Below, in pieces: positions 1 to 11,116 of a DNA stretch of 64,000 bases. The position numbers and the translations under genes were made by a program. Location of the stretch: contig CAIIXF020000002.1 in assembly GCA_903813345.2 (NCBI GenBank), positions 34,304,109 to 34,368,108 on the forward strand, in the 5' to 3' direction. The notes under the pieces are model-generated. The model saw nothing but the letters and a program-made list of their open reading frames with translations, was not told where the DNA came from and ran no database searches. Source of the DNA: Owenia fusiformis. Its lineage: Eukaryota > Annelida > Polychaeta > Sabellida > Oweniidae. Position 1 is the first letter of the stretch; each line of letters begins with the position of its first letter.

Positions 1-556
1 TATACCAAGTTGCACCCATGCCTATTATAAAACAATGGCTGACAACATCGCATGCAAGACCTTCGACTGCTCCAGAGTTGCCGTTTCCAACAATAGTAGT
101 GTAAATGGACATTGGATGAGTAACCATGGTAATAATTAGATCGGATAAAGCTTGGCTAAAAATCATCAAATCATTTGATTTGCGCAAGTTTTTTGATGTT
201 ATCAGAACAATGATAATGAATGCATTGCTCGGGACACCAGCGATCATTAATACTACCAATATGGTAACCTCAATCTTAAGTTCAGCTCTTGGTACTTCAA
301 GATCCCGCAAGAAGGCTTGTACAATGAATGTCTTGGGGTCTGTAACACTTGTAGATTGATCTCCCTTGACATTTTCGTCTGAGCTGAAGTTCTCATGCGA
401 TGACCCAGTCGTAAACGAAAGCCATTTGTTCAACCCGTTACATCCAGGTGATCCCGCTGTTATGCTGTTATTTTTTATCGTTTCATTGAAAGCATGGATA
501 GAACGTAGAGGAACCTCATCAGACTGAAAAAGACATGTTAGAAATGTGGTAGTCAT
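1..556 (-). CDS. N-terminal part of a class A (rhodopsin-like) GPCR, runs off the left edge
   Basis: The minus strand is open for 185 codons from an ATG at 556-554 to the window edge. Residues 1-94 form a Ser/Thr/Asn-rich extracellular tail with three N-glycosylation sequons (NET at 24, NNS at 29, NFS at 56). Transmembrane helix 1 spans about 95-120 and has the family's conserved Asn (N111, in GVPSNAF). A basic first intracellular loop (SKNLRKSND) leads to helix 2 (about 129-150) with its conserved Asp (D139, in LSDL). A Cys at 169 (LACD) fits the position that forms the disulfide at the start of helix 3. The DRY motif and later helices would lie left of base 1. The ligand cannot be told. The start is uncertain: TGTCTTTTTCAG ends about 30 bases inside the frame and could instead be a splice acceptor, which would make this an internal exon. 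Class membership is confident. Confidence 0.85.
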   Translation of the reverse strand, partial: MTTTFLTCLFQSDEVPLRSIHAFNETIKNNSITAGSPGCNGLNKWLSFTTGSSHENFSSDENVKGDQSTSVTDPKTFIVQAFLRDLEVPRAELKIEVTILVVLMIAGVPSNAFIIIVLITSKNLRKSNDLMIFSQALSDLIITMVTHPMSIYTTIVGNGNSGAVEGLACDVVSHCFIIGMGATWY

Positions 557-1075
557 GTTATGGTACGTGTTATGTTTATGTTATGGTACGTGTTATGTTT
601 ATGTTATGGTACTTGTTATGTTTATGTAATGGTACGTGTTATGTTTATGTTATGGTACGTGTTATGTTTATGTTATGGTACGTGTTATGTTTATGTTATG
701 GTACGTGTTATGTTTATGTTATGGTATGTGTTATGTTTATGTTATGGTACTTGTTTTGTTTATGTTATGGTACTTGTAATGTTTATGTTATGGTACTTGT
801 TATGTTTATGTAATGGTATGTGTTATGTTTATATTATGGTACGTGTTATGTTTATGTTATGGTCGTGTTATGTTTGTTATTTTTATGTTTGTTGTTTATG
901 GTACGTGTTATGTTTATGTTATGGTACGTGCTATGTTTATATTATGGTACGTGTTATGTTTATGTTATGGTACTTGTTATGTTTATGTAATGGTATGTGC
1001 TATGTTTATATTATGGTACGTGTTATGTTTATGTTATGGTCGTGTTATGTTTGTTATTTTTTATGTTTGTTGTTT
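557..1075. repeat. 23-bp minisatellite beside the receptor start
   Basis: About 22 tandem copies of a 23-bp unit (TATGGTACGTGTTATGTTTA plus TGT). Because 23 is not a multiple of three, every frame cycles through the same 23-residue peptide, so the long open frames here are artefacts. A variant stretch containing GGTCGTGTTATGTTTGTTAT occurs near 861 and 1040, giving a higher-order period of about 180 bp. The array begins at or within a few bases of the receptor's putative ATG, so it is either 5' UTR/promoter sequence or the end of an intron. Confidence 0.9.
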
Positions 1076-1270
1076 CTTGAATATAAAAGTGATATCACGT
1101 GATTGATGTTTCGTTACACTGGCTTTTGTCTTTGAGATCATTTGTGGGCTTTTACATAAAGATAAGGAGTTACCTTCTTACACAATCAGTCTCAACGAAA
1201 ACTCACGTCGTCTCCTGATCTAGCAAGTGCTATTCAACAGAATAAGTAGTGACGATGATAAACATATAGC

Positions 1271-3498
1271 AAGGCATGTGTCCGATTCCAGCCAATCCGA
1301 ACAAGCTATTCCATATACCTGCACTGCATTATATGACCAATAACCCATCCAAAGTCACTTGAATGGTTGTCAAGGGGACAACCAATGCGAAAAAATAGCT
1401 CAGAAGACAACAGAATCGTCAATTTAATACCTAAATGACAAAAGAGGAACAGTTTCTTTAGCATTTTACTTTCTTCTTTGTTGAAGCTTGACCTTTAACT
1501 GAGTTATCTGTAATTTTCCTAGTCTTACATATGACCATTGGATCTATCCACATAAACATGTGGTCCCCTCAACATGTTCTCCAAAGCAAATATGAGGTAC
1601 CCTTGCCCATGCGCACATGCATTGTAATATCACACTGATTCTATCAATTATTTTTGCATAAGTTCATATAGGTCAGTTTGTGATGCTGTAAAGCGCTTTC
1701 AGAGGCCCTTCAAATAATCAAGGTTTTAAAGTGGGATGACCCTTGGGGCCAATCCATTGGGTAATTCAATGCTATCTTCTGATTTCCAAAGAGTTCTACC
1801 AAACGATCTGCCACACGCCTTTGAACCATCCTGTTGCCATCATACGTAACAAAATTGAACACTCTGACAATGAAATCTTGTATTTCTATCCAGGAAAGAA
1901 ACAACTGGATCATCGATCATATCAAGATATCACTGTCCACAGTATTCACACCAAAACAAGAATTGATCACTTCATGTCCAACCACTAAGAAGTTGGCGCA
2001 AATCAGATTTCACATGCGCCTATAAAATCTGTCCTGTACAGCCAATCATGGACGGATTTTGAATCTGATGGTGTGGATTTATTCGAGAAAGACTGTTTAT
2101 GGTATCTAAGTATATTTTAGGGATAAAGGAAAAATCATGAAAGATATTGAACCTTTTTGTAAGTGTAACATTTTTTAAGACACACTGTATAGTGTTATAT
2201 ATCATTTTAAAGCATATGATCATTCTCTTTCTCAGCACTCTTTCAGAATGAACAGGTTTTAAGTCCCATTTTATAAGTTGTCATGGTTACCAGATTCCCA
2301 AAAATACATTGAGTTTGTGCTTGGACGTGATATCACGTCCTTAGTAGTCAACGTATGTGTTAACTGTTTTTCGAAATTCCGTTTATGTTACTTAAGTGAG
2401 GAATTAAATGGACGATTCTGTTGTCTTCTGAACTATTTGTTCGCAACATGTAAATTTTCTTAAACATATGATACTAATACACGTTTGTGATAAAAATGTC
2501 GTGGGAATTTTGCCTACAATTTGTGAAATAAGGAAAAAAGAAAAATCGAACCTATGACGTTCCGACATTTTGTTACCGAAACAAACCGTTTCGGTAACCA
2601 GCGTAATCGAGCGGATCACCAGTGGTTATAACAAATTCTATACCATATCATTTAACATTGTGTTGCCAACTTTATTAACTGAGCCTGTAAACATGTAGAG
2701 AATTATGCTGAAATCCCGTTAACATAACATCATTATCATCGTTTTTGTAATTGTTGTACTTTTTAGCCCATTCGTTTACGTAACTTTAGTGAGGAAGAAT
2801 ATTGATGATTTTGCAGTCTTACAAGGAAATACGTTCGCAAAAGCATGGATTTTCTGAAACATATCACTCGTGAAATCATGGAAAAACAAAACCGTATTGA
2901 TTGAAATCGTTTGCGCCATTTGTTTACGTAACTCGCTTTACGAGTTCCCCACAGTGAATATCACTAAAAAGATATTAAATGACCTAAAAAATATACTTTC
3001 AAGTATACCTTTTGCAATGTTTAATTTGTACTACTGTTTGCTGAGGCCCGGGTATACAGTCATTAATAAAAAAATCAGTCTTATTCTTATTAATAAAAAA
3101 TCAGTCTTATTCTTATTCAATGTAAGTAATATAGTAATGTAGTAAAAGATTCTATTATATACATGTATACACCACACATTACCAACTCAGTATACTAGGG
3201 GACTTTTTAAACATTTTTTAACATATTCCTTGGCCTCAGACTGTTTGTGTCAGTTGGTACCATGGATTGTCGCCATGACGAAAATGCAACACTTAACATT
3301 TGACATAAACACATGTAGCTCGTTATTCCCTATGATTCTATTTATAGAATTTTACTCAAATATGAAATTATCAGCTGATCGGTTTCATTAGTTTCAATTG
3401 AATCTACAATGAGTGACCTTAGGTGAAATTTTGGTTATATAATACAATGTAGTTATTTGAAATAGCGTGTACGGATTTGCTGGAATCGGACACACCTT
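1271..3498. mobile_element. 2.2-kb DNA element with about 45-bp terminal inverted repeats, non-autonomous
   Basis: The left end reads AAGGCATGTGTCCGATTCCA. The right end, read on the minus strand, gives AAGGTGTGTCCGATTCCAGC, and similarity continues inward for about 45 bp. The flanks are ATATAGC (1264-1270) and ATCTAGC (3499-3505), a possible target duplication with one mismatch. Inside, 2340-2480 and 2770-2890 are diverged copies of one another. No transposase-like frame is visible. The superfamily is not assigned. Confidence 0.55.
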
Positions 3499-5892
3499 AT
3501 CTAGCTTTGTGTGAATATTGTTTTACGTACGTGTCTCACATAAAAACACACACTGCAAGAAAAAACTTTCCATACGCACTTACGTTCGTGGACATCACGA
3601 GTGGCTTTTTAGTAAAATCATGAAAATCGATGCATCGCATATTCACTGCGGAATATGCTATACTTATTTGCGGGATATGCCATATTCCGCAAGTGAACGT
3701 GCTATATATTCACTCTTGCAGAATTGCTTATTCCATGTGATTAACTCACTATACATGTAAGATGTAATTGATCCATTTAACATCTAGTTCAACAAAATCG
3801 CGCTCTTTTCAAGATGGAGTCTAGTTCTAATTATTGCCGCTAGATGACCTCAGCGTATAACACAATACTGACAGCACAATCATGGATTGTGCCAAACTTA
3901 CATTTGTAACTATAGTTTCATGTCATCACAACAACTCGTATCGCAAATACAGCGTTAACATTAATATCTGGCATATTTCGCGTAACAGGATCCATTAAAT
4001 ATTTCAATTTACTAGAATATAGGCACTGAGTACAGACTTTCCAATATATAAAGGCTCGGTGAAACATCTGAGTGCGTAATACTTCATTATGTTCTAATAT
4101 ATCAATTGTGTTGTGTCCTGTTGTTTTATATTATCCTATGTACATTTACCGAATGGATAATCTTAAAAACGCAGGACAACGTAAGATAAATAGTCCTCGT
4201 TGAAAGCCGGCTTTCAAAAGAATATGACTTTTAAATAAATAATTTAGCCTTATAAAATTATTTATTACATTAAAAAGAGATTTTGCAAATAATATAAAAT
4301 CTCTAAAATTTAAATCAATTAATCTTACCGTAATTTGCGCGATAAGTACAAATAATATAAAGTCGCATATTTGTTGTAGTACGTGCCTTCCCATCGTAAT
4401 AATGTTATCATTTTGTTGACAGTATTGCATAAATATGTTGTAGTCTGGAGGGATTGTCACATACATGGGTTCTTCCTGATATACTTTACATCATTATCAG
4501 AGTATCAACATGAAAGCAATATTTTCTATCAGTATTCGATTTCAAGATTTTAAGAATACACAGTGATGTATTGATATTCCTTCTTCAGGGTGTTCAAAAA
4601 ACGCAACCCAAAGAAATCGCTATATCTTGAACAACACTTGTTATATTATTTTCATATTTACAGGAAAGAATTGAAGAAGAGAATGTGTGAGTAATAGCTC
4701 CTGTAGATGGTTAGTTGTAAAACATGATGCCTTGGACATCTGCTCAAAAGTCGGTTGTACTGGGAAAATACGAAAAACGCAGTCAGCGGTGATTGCAACC
4801 GCAAAAAAACTAAATAAAATAGTATTTTGGCTCTTGGTTTTGGCCTCAAATCATCTTGGTTCACTGTACGGTAAATCTGTACAGTGAAATCAAAATCACT
4901 TCAGGGACTTTACAGTCATGGTCGAAATGCTTTCAAATCGCAGTCAAATGCCCTGGTAAAATATAAGCCGGCCATTTTGAATTTTAAGAGGAACAAATCA
5001 GAAAACGGTACAATATTTGCCATTTACTCTAAAATAAAATTAGCTTTCATTTGAGTATAATGAAGCTGTACTTAAAAAATCTCTAAATTAATGTAAATTC
5101 CCATTAAATATTAAGAAAATCGATCCATTAGTATTCGAATTATCTTCCGAACGGACGGACGGCTTCACTGTATCCCAACAGAACTTCGTTCGTTGAGATA
5201 ATTACTTGATCGATTAAATATAGTGGGGGAGGGGGGGAGTAATCCTCGAGGGTTATGAGTTATAACACCTTCGATTTGCTGTTATATTTTTGCAATGACC
5301 CCATTCCTTAGAACATGTTTAATGTACACGTGAACTTGTGATACATAACATGTGCAGGACTAAATCAACGGATTTCGACTAGCCACAGCCTTACAAGTTC
5401 TCGTAGAGACGCACAGCATAACCGTCCTAGTATATGAACTCAATGGCGTAGTTAAACTACCTACCTCTATGTCATGGAGTGTCACGTAATATGATCACTC
5501 ACTTATTATGAAATGAAGTTTCCGTTACGTAAATCCGAATTTTGAATATCCAACTGAACATAGATGTTTGCATATAGCTGTTTCCCTATATAAAAATATC
5601 ATAAATTGATTTATTTATTTCAAAAGAATTCTTAATAAAAACTATCAGCTGTTATCTTGCAGTGAGTGGCTTTGAGTTATATTAGGAAACGTTAACAAAT
5701 TTTAAGAAAAGCACAACAAAGGAATTTAATTCATCGACAAGGTGCGTGGTTCATTTCAGCAAATTAATATTTTGCCAAGAGCATATTTCTCAACTTACAA
5801 TATCTTTGAAAGTCCTGTTTCTTCACTCTTTCAACCCCCAGAGCTTGTCCTTGGTTAGAAAGATTATGCGATGATTTAGCAATGAACGTATA
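3499..5892. other. Gene-free AT-rich spacer
   Basis: No open frame here has recognisable protein features. Contents worth noting are a hairpin at 3641-3697, a short GGACGGAC motif near 5150 that resembles the ends of the interspersed repeats elsewhere in the window, and a G-rich run at 5225-5238. This spacer separates the receptor gene from the 3' end of the zinc-finger locus. Confidence 0.5.
3641..3697. repeat. Hairpin-forming inverted repeat
   Basis: The left arm ATTCACTGCGGAATATG and the right arm CATATTCCGCAAGTGAA are reverse complements apart from one extra base, with about 20 bp between them. A related ATATTCACT motif recurs at about 3707. It may be a small element relic. Confidence 0.5.
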
Positions 5893-7176
5893 ACAGTCGA
5901 GTTTCATAATGAACATACATACCAGTCAAATTTCAGAATGAACTAGTCGAGTTTCAAAATGAGCAAATACCAGTCGATTTCAGAATGAACCAGTCATAAG
6001 AGCCTGAATGAACATACCAGTCAAGTTTAAGAATGAAGAAATACCAGTCGAGTTTCAGAATGAACAAATACCAGTCAAGTTTAAGAATGAACAAATACCA
6101 GTCGAGTTTCAGGATGAACAAATACCAGTCGAGTTTCAGAATGAACCAGTCATGAGAGCCTGCATGAACATATATACCAGTAAAGTTTAAGAATGAACAA
6201 ATACCAGTCGAGTTTCAGAATGAATCAGTCATAAGAGCCTGAATGAACATATATACCAGTCAAGTTTAAGAATGAACAAATACCAGTCGAGTTTCAGAAT
6301 GAACCAGTCGTGAGTTTCTGAATGAACATATATACCAGTCAAGTTTCAGAATGAACTAGTCGAGTTTCAAAAGGAACAAATACCAGTCGAGTTTCAGAAT
6401 GAACCAGTCATGAGAGCCTGAATGAACATATATACCAGTCAAATTTAAGAATGAACAAATACCAGTCGAGTTTCAGAATGAACCAGTCGTGAGTTTCTGA
6501 ATGAACATATATACCAGTCAAGTTTCAGAATGAACTAGTCGAGTTTCAAAAGGAACAAATACCAGTCGAGTTTCAGAATGAACAAATACCAGTTTCATAA
6601 TGAACATATATACCAGTCAAGTTTCAGAATGAACTAGTCGAGTTTCAAAATGAACAAATACCAGTCGAATTTCAGAATGAACCAGTCATGAGAGCCTGAA
6701 TGAACATATATACCAGTCAAGTTTAAGAATGAACAAATACCAGTCGAGTTTCAGAATGAACCAGTCGTGAGTTTCTGAATGAACATATATACCAGTCAAG
6801 TTTCAGAATGAACTAGTCGAGTTTCAAAAGGAACAAATACCAGTCGAGTTTCAGAATGAACCAGTCATGAGAGCCTGAATGAACATATATACCAGTCAAG
6901 TTTAAGAATGAACAAATACCAGTCGAGTTTCAGAATGAACCAGTCGTGAGTTTCTGAATGAACATATATACCAGTCAAGTTTCAGAATGAACTAGTCGAG
7001 TTTCAAAAGGAACAAATACCAGTCGAGTTTCAGAATGAACCAGTCGTGAGAGCCTGAATGAACATATATACCAGTCAAGTTTCAGAATGAACTAGTCGAG
7101 TTTCAAAATGAACAAATACCAGTCGAGTTTCAGAATGAACCAGTTGTGAGTTTCTGAATGAACATATACCAGTCGG
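5893..7176. repeat. 1.3-kb minisatellite with higher-order structure
   Basis: Tandem units of roughly 22-28 bp are built on ACCAGTCGAGTTTCAGAATG with AACAAAT or AACATATAT joints. Variant units (TCGTGAGTTTCTG, TCATGAGAGCC, CTAGTCGAGTTTCAAAAGG) recur in fixed order. TCGTGAGTTTC starts near 6308, 6487, 6765 and 6944, so a block of about 179 bp has itself been duplicated. The array ends 130 bp below the last zinc-finger exon and may mark the 3' boundary of that locus. Confidence 0.9.
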
Positions 7177-7306
7177 GTCGCCTAAATTTACATATGATAT
7201 AAATATCATTCTATAGTCTTTGCGATGTATAAGTTATATCTGAAGACACTTTTACAAGTTTGATCTCAATCAAAAGAAGAGGAATGTCCTATTATTCCAT
7301 TTATCA

Positions 7307-7566
7307 TCAAGAAAAATGACCTCGAGATTTTTTATGGAAACTAAGAGAGCCAGTATGGGCAAACCTCATAGGGCATAAATTGCATGCATATGGTTTGTTC
7401 CCTGTATGAGTGTTCATGTGTCTTTTCATGGTATACTTTGTAGTAAATATTTTAAGGCAAACTTCACACTGATGGTCCCTTGATTGCTGATAGGGATTTG
7501 TACTTGTTTCTATAGCAACACTTGAGTTTGTTGGTTCTTCCCACCTGGACAACTGGCTCCAATTAG
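7307..7566 (-). CDS. ZE1: alternative terminal exon, two zinc fingers (3'-most of the locus)
   Basis: The acceptor is GTATTTCCAG at 7567-7576. Two bases complete the split codon and 85 residues follow. A Ser/Thr/Asn-rich lead-in (1-30) precedes finger 1 (C33, C36, H49, H53). The linker is HTGNKPYA. Finger 2 is C61, C64, H77 and H83, with five residues between the histidines rather than the usual three or four. The stop follows two residues after the last His. An upstream open stretch reading through the acceptor is intron. It would be the most distal choice for splicing. The role is inferred as a DNA-binding tail of a nuclear transcription factor. Confidence 0.83.
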
Positions 7567-8339
7567 CTGGAAATACAAAAAAAGCTCTAGATTCATAAAC
7601 CATATGTCTGAAATGTATTGTATATTCGAACATGACTGTATTCACGCCTTCTATAAACTGTGAACAAAGTTAATATTTCACCTGGTATGTATTCGTCGAC
7701 ACTGCACCTGGTAATACGAGTAATGTGTGACGTGATAACGGCGGGCCATGATGAATAATCGAAAATGTTGGTAGTTTTCATGTTTGAATCGTAATATAGA
7801 CCCCATAGCAGGTGATATATCGACAAATGGATACCTTAGGGCAGGCACAAAAGCTTTTCGAACCCCACAGAAATCGTTGTGCGGTATGTATTCGTCAATA
7901 TAACACCTGGTCTTCTGTCTTTGTTTCTTAATTAAAGTAAAGTAATGTAACAACTTTATAAGAAAGCATTACAAATGAGTGATCTGATTTTGACCTACAA
8001 TATGAATCCATCAATTATCATTAAAAACATCATTACAAAATGTGCTATCAATCACAATGCCAACTATATCAAATACAATATGAACAATATCAAATACAAT
8101 GAACCATGTCAAATTCAATATCAACCATATCAAATACAATATGAACCATATCAAATACAATGAACCATATCAAATACAATAATATCAACCATTTAATTAC
8201 AGTGCAGTTGTAAACCACTTAAAAAGTGCTCAAAACAAAAATGAAAAAGTGCATTTCAAAAGAATTTATGGCATAGGTTGTTCGCTCTAACCCCGGGCTC
8301 TAACCACCCCTGCTCCCCTCTCTTCTGAGTGCAGGCAGA
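7567..8339. other. Intron-like spacer between ZE1 and ZE2
   Basis: No exon is visible. On the minus strand, GACGAATACATACC occurs twice, about 190 bp apart (near 7690 and 7893), each preceded by a CCAGGTG motif, which suggests a small duplicated or element-derived segment. The 21-bp repeat at 8065-8182 lies in this gap. Confidence 0.5.
8065..8182. repeat. Short tandem repeat, about 21-bp unit
   Basis: Five to six imperfect copies of ACCATATCAAATACAATATG. The apparent peptide NNIKYNEPCQIQYQPYQIQ is a product of the repeat and not a gene. Confidence 0.8.
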
Positions 8340-8659
8340 TTACATGTATGTGAGGTACCTTCCTATCGCATCGTTCCGGTGTTTCTTCTTGTGTCTACTC
8401 AATGAGCCATCATTTGAAAATGTTGCAGAACATATTGGACAAACATACGGCTTCTCGCCAGTGTGGATGAACATATGCCTCTTTAGGGCCTGGTTTGACC
8501 TGAACTGTTTCAAGCAAAGCTCACATTGTTTCATCTCTATGTGAATAGATGGAGCTAGCGATGCAGGAATCGAGGCTTGTTGTTGTTGGTTGCCAGGTGA
8601 TTTGGGACTCTGAGTATACAGATGCTGCTGTAACCATGGTAACTGAGTGTTCATCATTT
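8340..8659 (-). CDS. ZE2: alternative terminal exon, two zinc fingers
   Basis: The acceptor TATACTTTCAG ends at 8660. The exon opens with AA and then an in-frame ATG, so 105 residues follow the split codon; that Met need not be an initiator. The lead-in (1-43) is Gln/Pro/Ser-rich (GNQQQQASIPAS). Fingers are at 45-65 (CELC...HMFIH) and 73-93 (CPIC...HKKKH), joined by a standard HTGEKPYV linker. A 12-residue basic-to-neutral tail (RNDAIGRYLTYM) ends the frame. Helix residues SNQALKR and NDGSLSR differ from those of the neighbouring exons, implying a different DNA target. Confidence 0.88.
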
Positions 8660-9197
8660 CTGAAAGTATAATTCATTTTGGTTTAACAACAAATTAAATT
8701 TAAATAATTGTGATTTAGTTGGAATCAACTGTGAATTGTGAATGGATTCTGATTGACTGACACACTACATAATACACGTTGGCTAATAACAATTTGATAT
8801 TACTCAACTAAAAGTTGTGAAAACTCTGTTAGCTACAATGTAAAAGAAAATGACCCTTCCTATCCTCCCAATTAATTCAAATGAAATTAAGGTAATCGTA
8901 CAATGGTAGCATTCCCCTTAAGAATAATTATCACTGTTGTATAAAGAATTTTGTGTGCTTGTCGAGGGTAGCAAACTATCAGCTAGGTTAACAAAAAATA
9001 CCAATGCTGCAAAACAAATAGTACTATTTGAAAATATTTGAAAATATGGGATTAGAAGCAAGTCATATACAACAAATGCAGACGAACAGGGAAACAAACA
9101 CTATACATGTAGTGTTAAGTCAATAATTTATAATATTTGAAAGATTAAACCTAAATTATATTTATCGAATATTGTCGTGTCATCTTTTACATTTGAC

Positions 9198-9734
9198 CAT
9201 GGGCTTTCAACTAGAAGGGTAGGCAACTTCCCATATTTCATACATAAACATTGCCATGGGTTTTCAAAATTGGAGAATGTACACATTCCAAGAAAATCTT
9301 ATTTTGTACTTTTTATTGATGATTAAAACAAATAACTCAAAAATAAAAACATGATCTTCTACATACATCTTGATAATTTAATAAAAATTGGAATTCATCA
9401 TAATTATGACAATACAGAAAGTGAACATTCTCCCACAAATTATGTTTTTATTGGAATGTGTTCTTGAATAATTACCCACAATGCAATACTCAAAGAGAAC
9501 ATCTTGATAACTCTTATTCTTATTGCCGTCTCTTTTGTTTACTTTTATATGATATTGAATATATTCTATGCTTGAATCATATTAAAAATTGATTTTTATT
9601 CAAAATAATACTAAAACATACATTTATCTAGTACTTTTTGAAATATTGCCATAAAAGGGAAGCATGTCATTGCTCATTTTGAAGGTCTCATGTTATTGCA
9701 TAGAGTTGCATACCCTTCTAGTTGAAAGCCCATG
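9198..9734. mobile_element. 537-bp MITE with 7-bp target duplication
   Basis: The ends are inverted copies: CATGGGCTTTCAACTAGAAG on the left, and the same read from the right on the minus strand. They continue for about 30 bp with one mismatch (GGGTAGGCAAC against GGGTATGCAAC). The element is flanked by identical ATTTGAC at 9191-9197 and 9735-9741. It has no coding capacity. A 7-bp duplication does not fix the superfamily. Confidence 0.75.
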
Positions 9735-10691
9735 ATTTGACAAACGATCATAAATCTCAACGATAGCTTTTATCAAATCAGGAAATTGTTAAAATGACTG
9801 CAGGTTTACTGAAGTCAATTCTTTCGATTTTAAATGAGTTAGTTTTACTGCTCTGCATGCCTGAGTTGTCACATAAGTTTTCTTTGCAACTTTATCATTT
9901 ATATTAATTCTTGATCACCAGGGCCAATGCATTGCTTCGGCATAAAAGCATGATACAGAAAATCAACTTTTACACCTTTATAGTTGTGTGAATAGGAATC
10001 TAGCCACTAATTATTTCAGACATAAAACTTGAAGATTTCGAATACACACAAAAATACAGAGTGTTCAATAATTACTAATTAAAAGGCTATAACTTCTATA
10101 TTGTTTCATTTTTCTCATTTACACATTTTTGTTCACTACTATATCTAAAAAGCTATAACATATGAACAAACTTGTGTAATCAAAATTATAAAATGATATA
10201 TTTTGTTGACATTCAGATAAGTGCTATACATTTACAGTATGTACATATGTATAAAGCAGTGGGATCTGGCAAAGTTCTATGTACTGGTAAGAGCCATACA
10301 AATAATATTATATTAGTACATGTATGCGTTTTAAAGAGATGAATCACTTTCAAAGGGAAGCTGTGAACAAATATCTTAAATGCTGCTGTACCATATGCAC
10401 ACTATTTGCTATTGTTACCATTTTAATTCAAAACGATCATTTTATACATATTTACCAACTTTAAATTTAACATGACTCTTCAAACTAGATGTTGAAGTTC
10501 ACATTTATCCATTTTCAATGATGTTTGGTTAGGGCTTATAATTTCAGCAAATTTCAAGACTAAGAAAAATGTATGGTACCAACATATATTAAGTAGACCT
10601 TCCTCTACACCATGTAAAAATATGAAAGGATTCCTGCTGGTAATAAAGGAAATATAGCTTGCTACAAGTTCACTTTTTTGGATCTATATAA

Positions 10692-10752
10692 GATCTTTAT
10701 AAGCACTCGCCCGGAAAACGAGAGGTCATGGGTTCAATCCCCACTGGTATAC
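10692..10752 (+). other. tRNA-like fragment (probable SINE relic)
   Basis: An anticodon-arm-like CTCGCCCGGAAAACGAG is followed by a variable stretch and a good B box (GGTTCAATCCC at about 10733). No matching D arm or A box is visible upstream, so this is not a working tRNA gene. A tRNA-derived SINE remnant is most likely. Confidence 0.4.
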
Positions 10753-10868
10753 ACTGACTTTTTCACATGGCCCTTTTCTCAGAATTTCATTCTATGTTTT
10801 CATTAAACAAATTATGTACAGTAATAATTCACTGAATCAATTACTTCAATCTCTTTGTATTTTGTCAT

Positions 10869-11116
10869 TTAAGCAATACACGAGTGGCACTTTTTTACAT
10901 GTCCACGTAGATTCGATTGTGCAGCGAAACTGGCTGGACAATACTGACAACTGAATGGCTTATTTCCAGTATGGATGTTTATATGAACGTTAAGATTGTC
11001 CCTTCGGGAGAATTTCTTTCGACACACTGGGCACTCAAATTTCTTTGCATATTCTGTTTTGCGCTTTATTCCTCTTTTGCTTTGTTGTCCCATTTTAAGC
11101 CATGGATGTAGGGTCT
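10869..11116 (-). CDS. ZE3: alternative terminal exon, two zinc fingers
   Basis: The acceptor TATATTTTTCAG ends at 11117. Eighty-one residues follow the split codon. The lead-in is short and strongly basic (KRGIKRKTEYAKK, about residues 13-25), which could act as a nuclear localisation signal. Finger 1 is at 28-48 (CPVCRKKFSRRDNLNVHINIH). Finger 2 (56-77) has C56, C59, H72 and H77 (HVKKCH). The linker is HTGNKPFS. Finger 2 shares the C-P-A-x-x-A-A-x-S-N-L pattern with ZE4, ZE5 and ZE6, marking one exon subfamily. Stop follows SCIA. Confidence 0.88.

Larger units (their letters stand above)
8660..10868. other. Intron-like spacer between ZE2 and ZE3
   Basis: AT-rich sequence with no further finger exon on either strand. 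It holds one short inverted-repeat element (9198-9734) and a tRNA-like fragment near 10.7 kb. I see nothing else distinct. Confidence 0.6.

Noticed and set aside
560-1106. Long open frames on the plus strand coding MVRVMFMLWYVLCLCYGTC-type repeats
   Set aside because: They are created by a 23-bp tandem repeat that reads the same peptide in all three frames. There is no start context, splice signal or non-repeat coding sequence.
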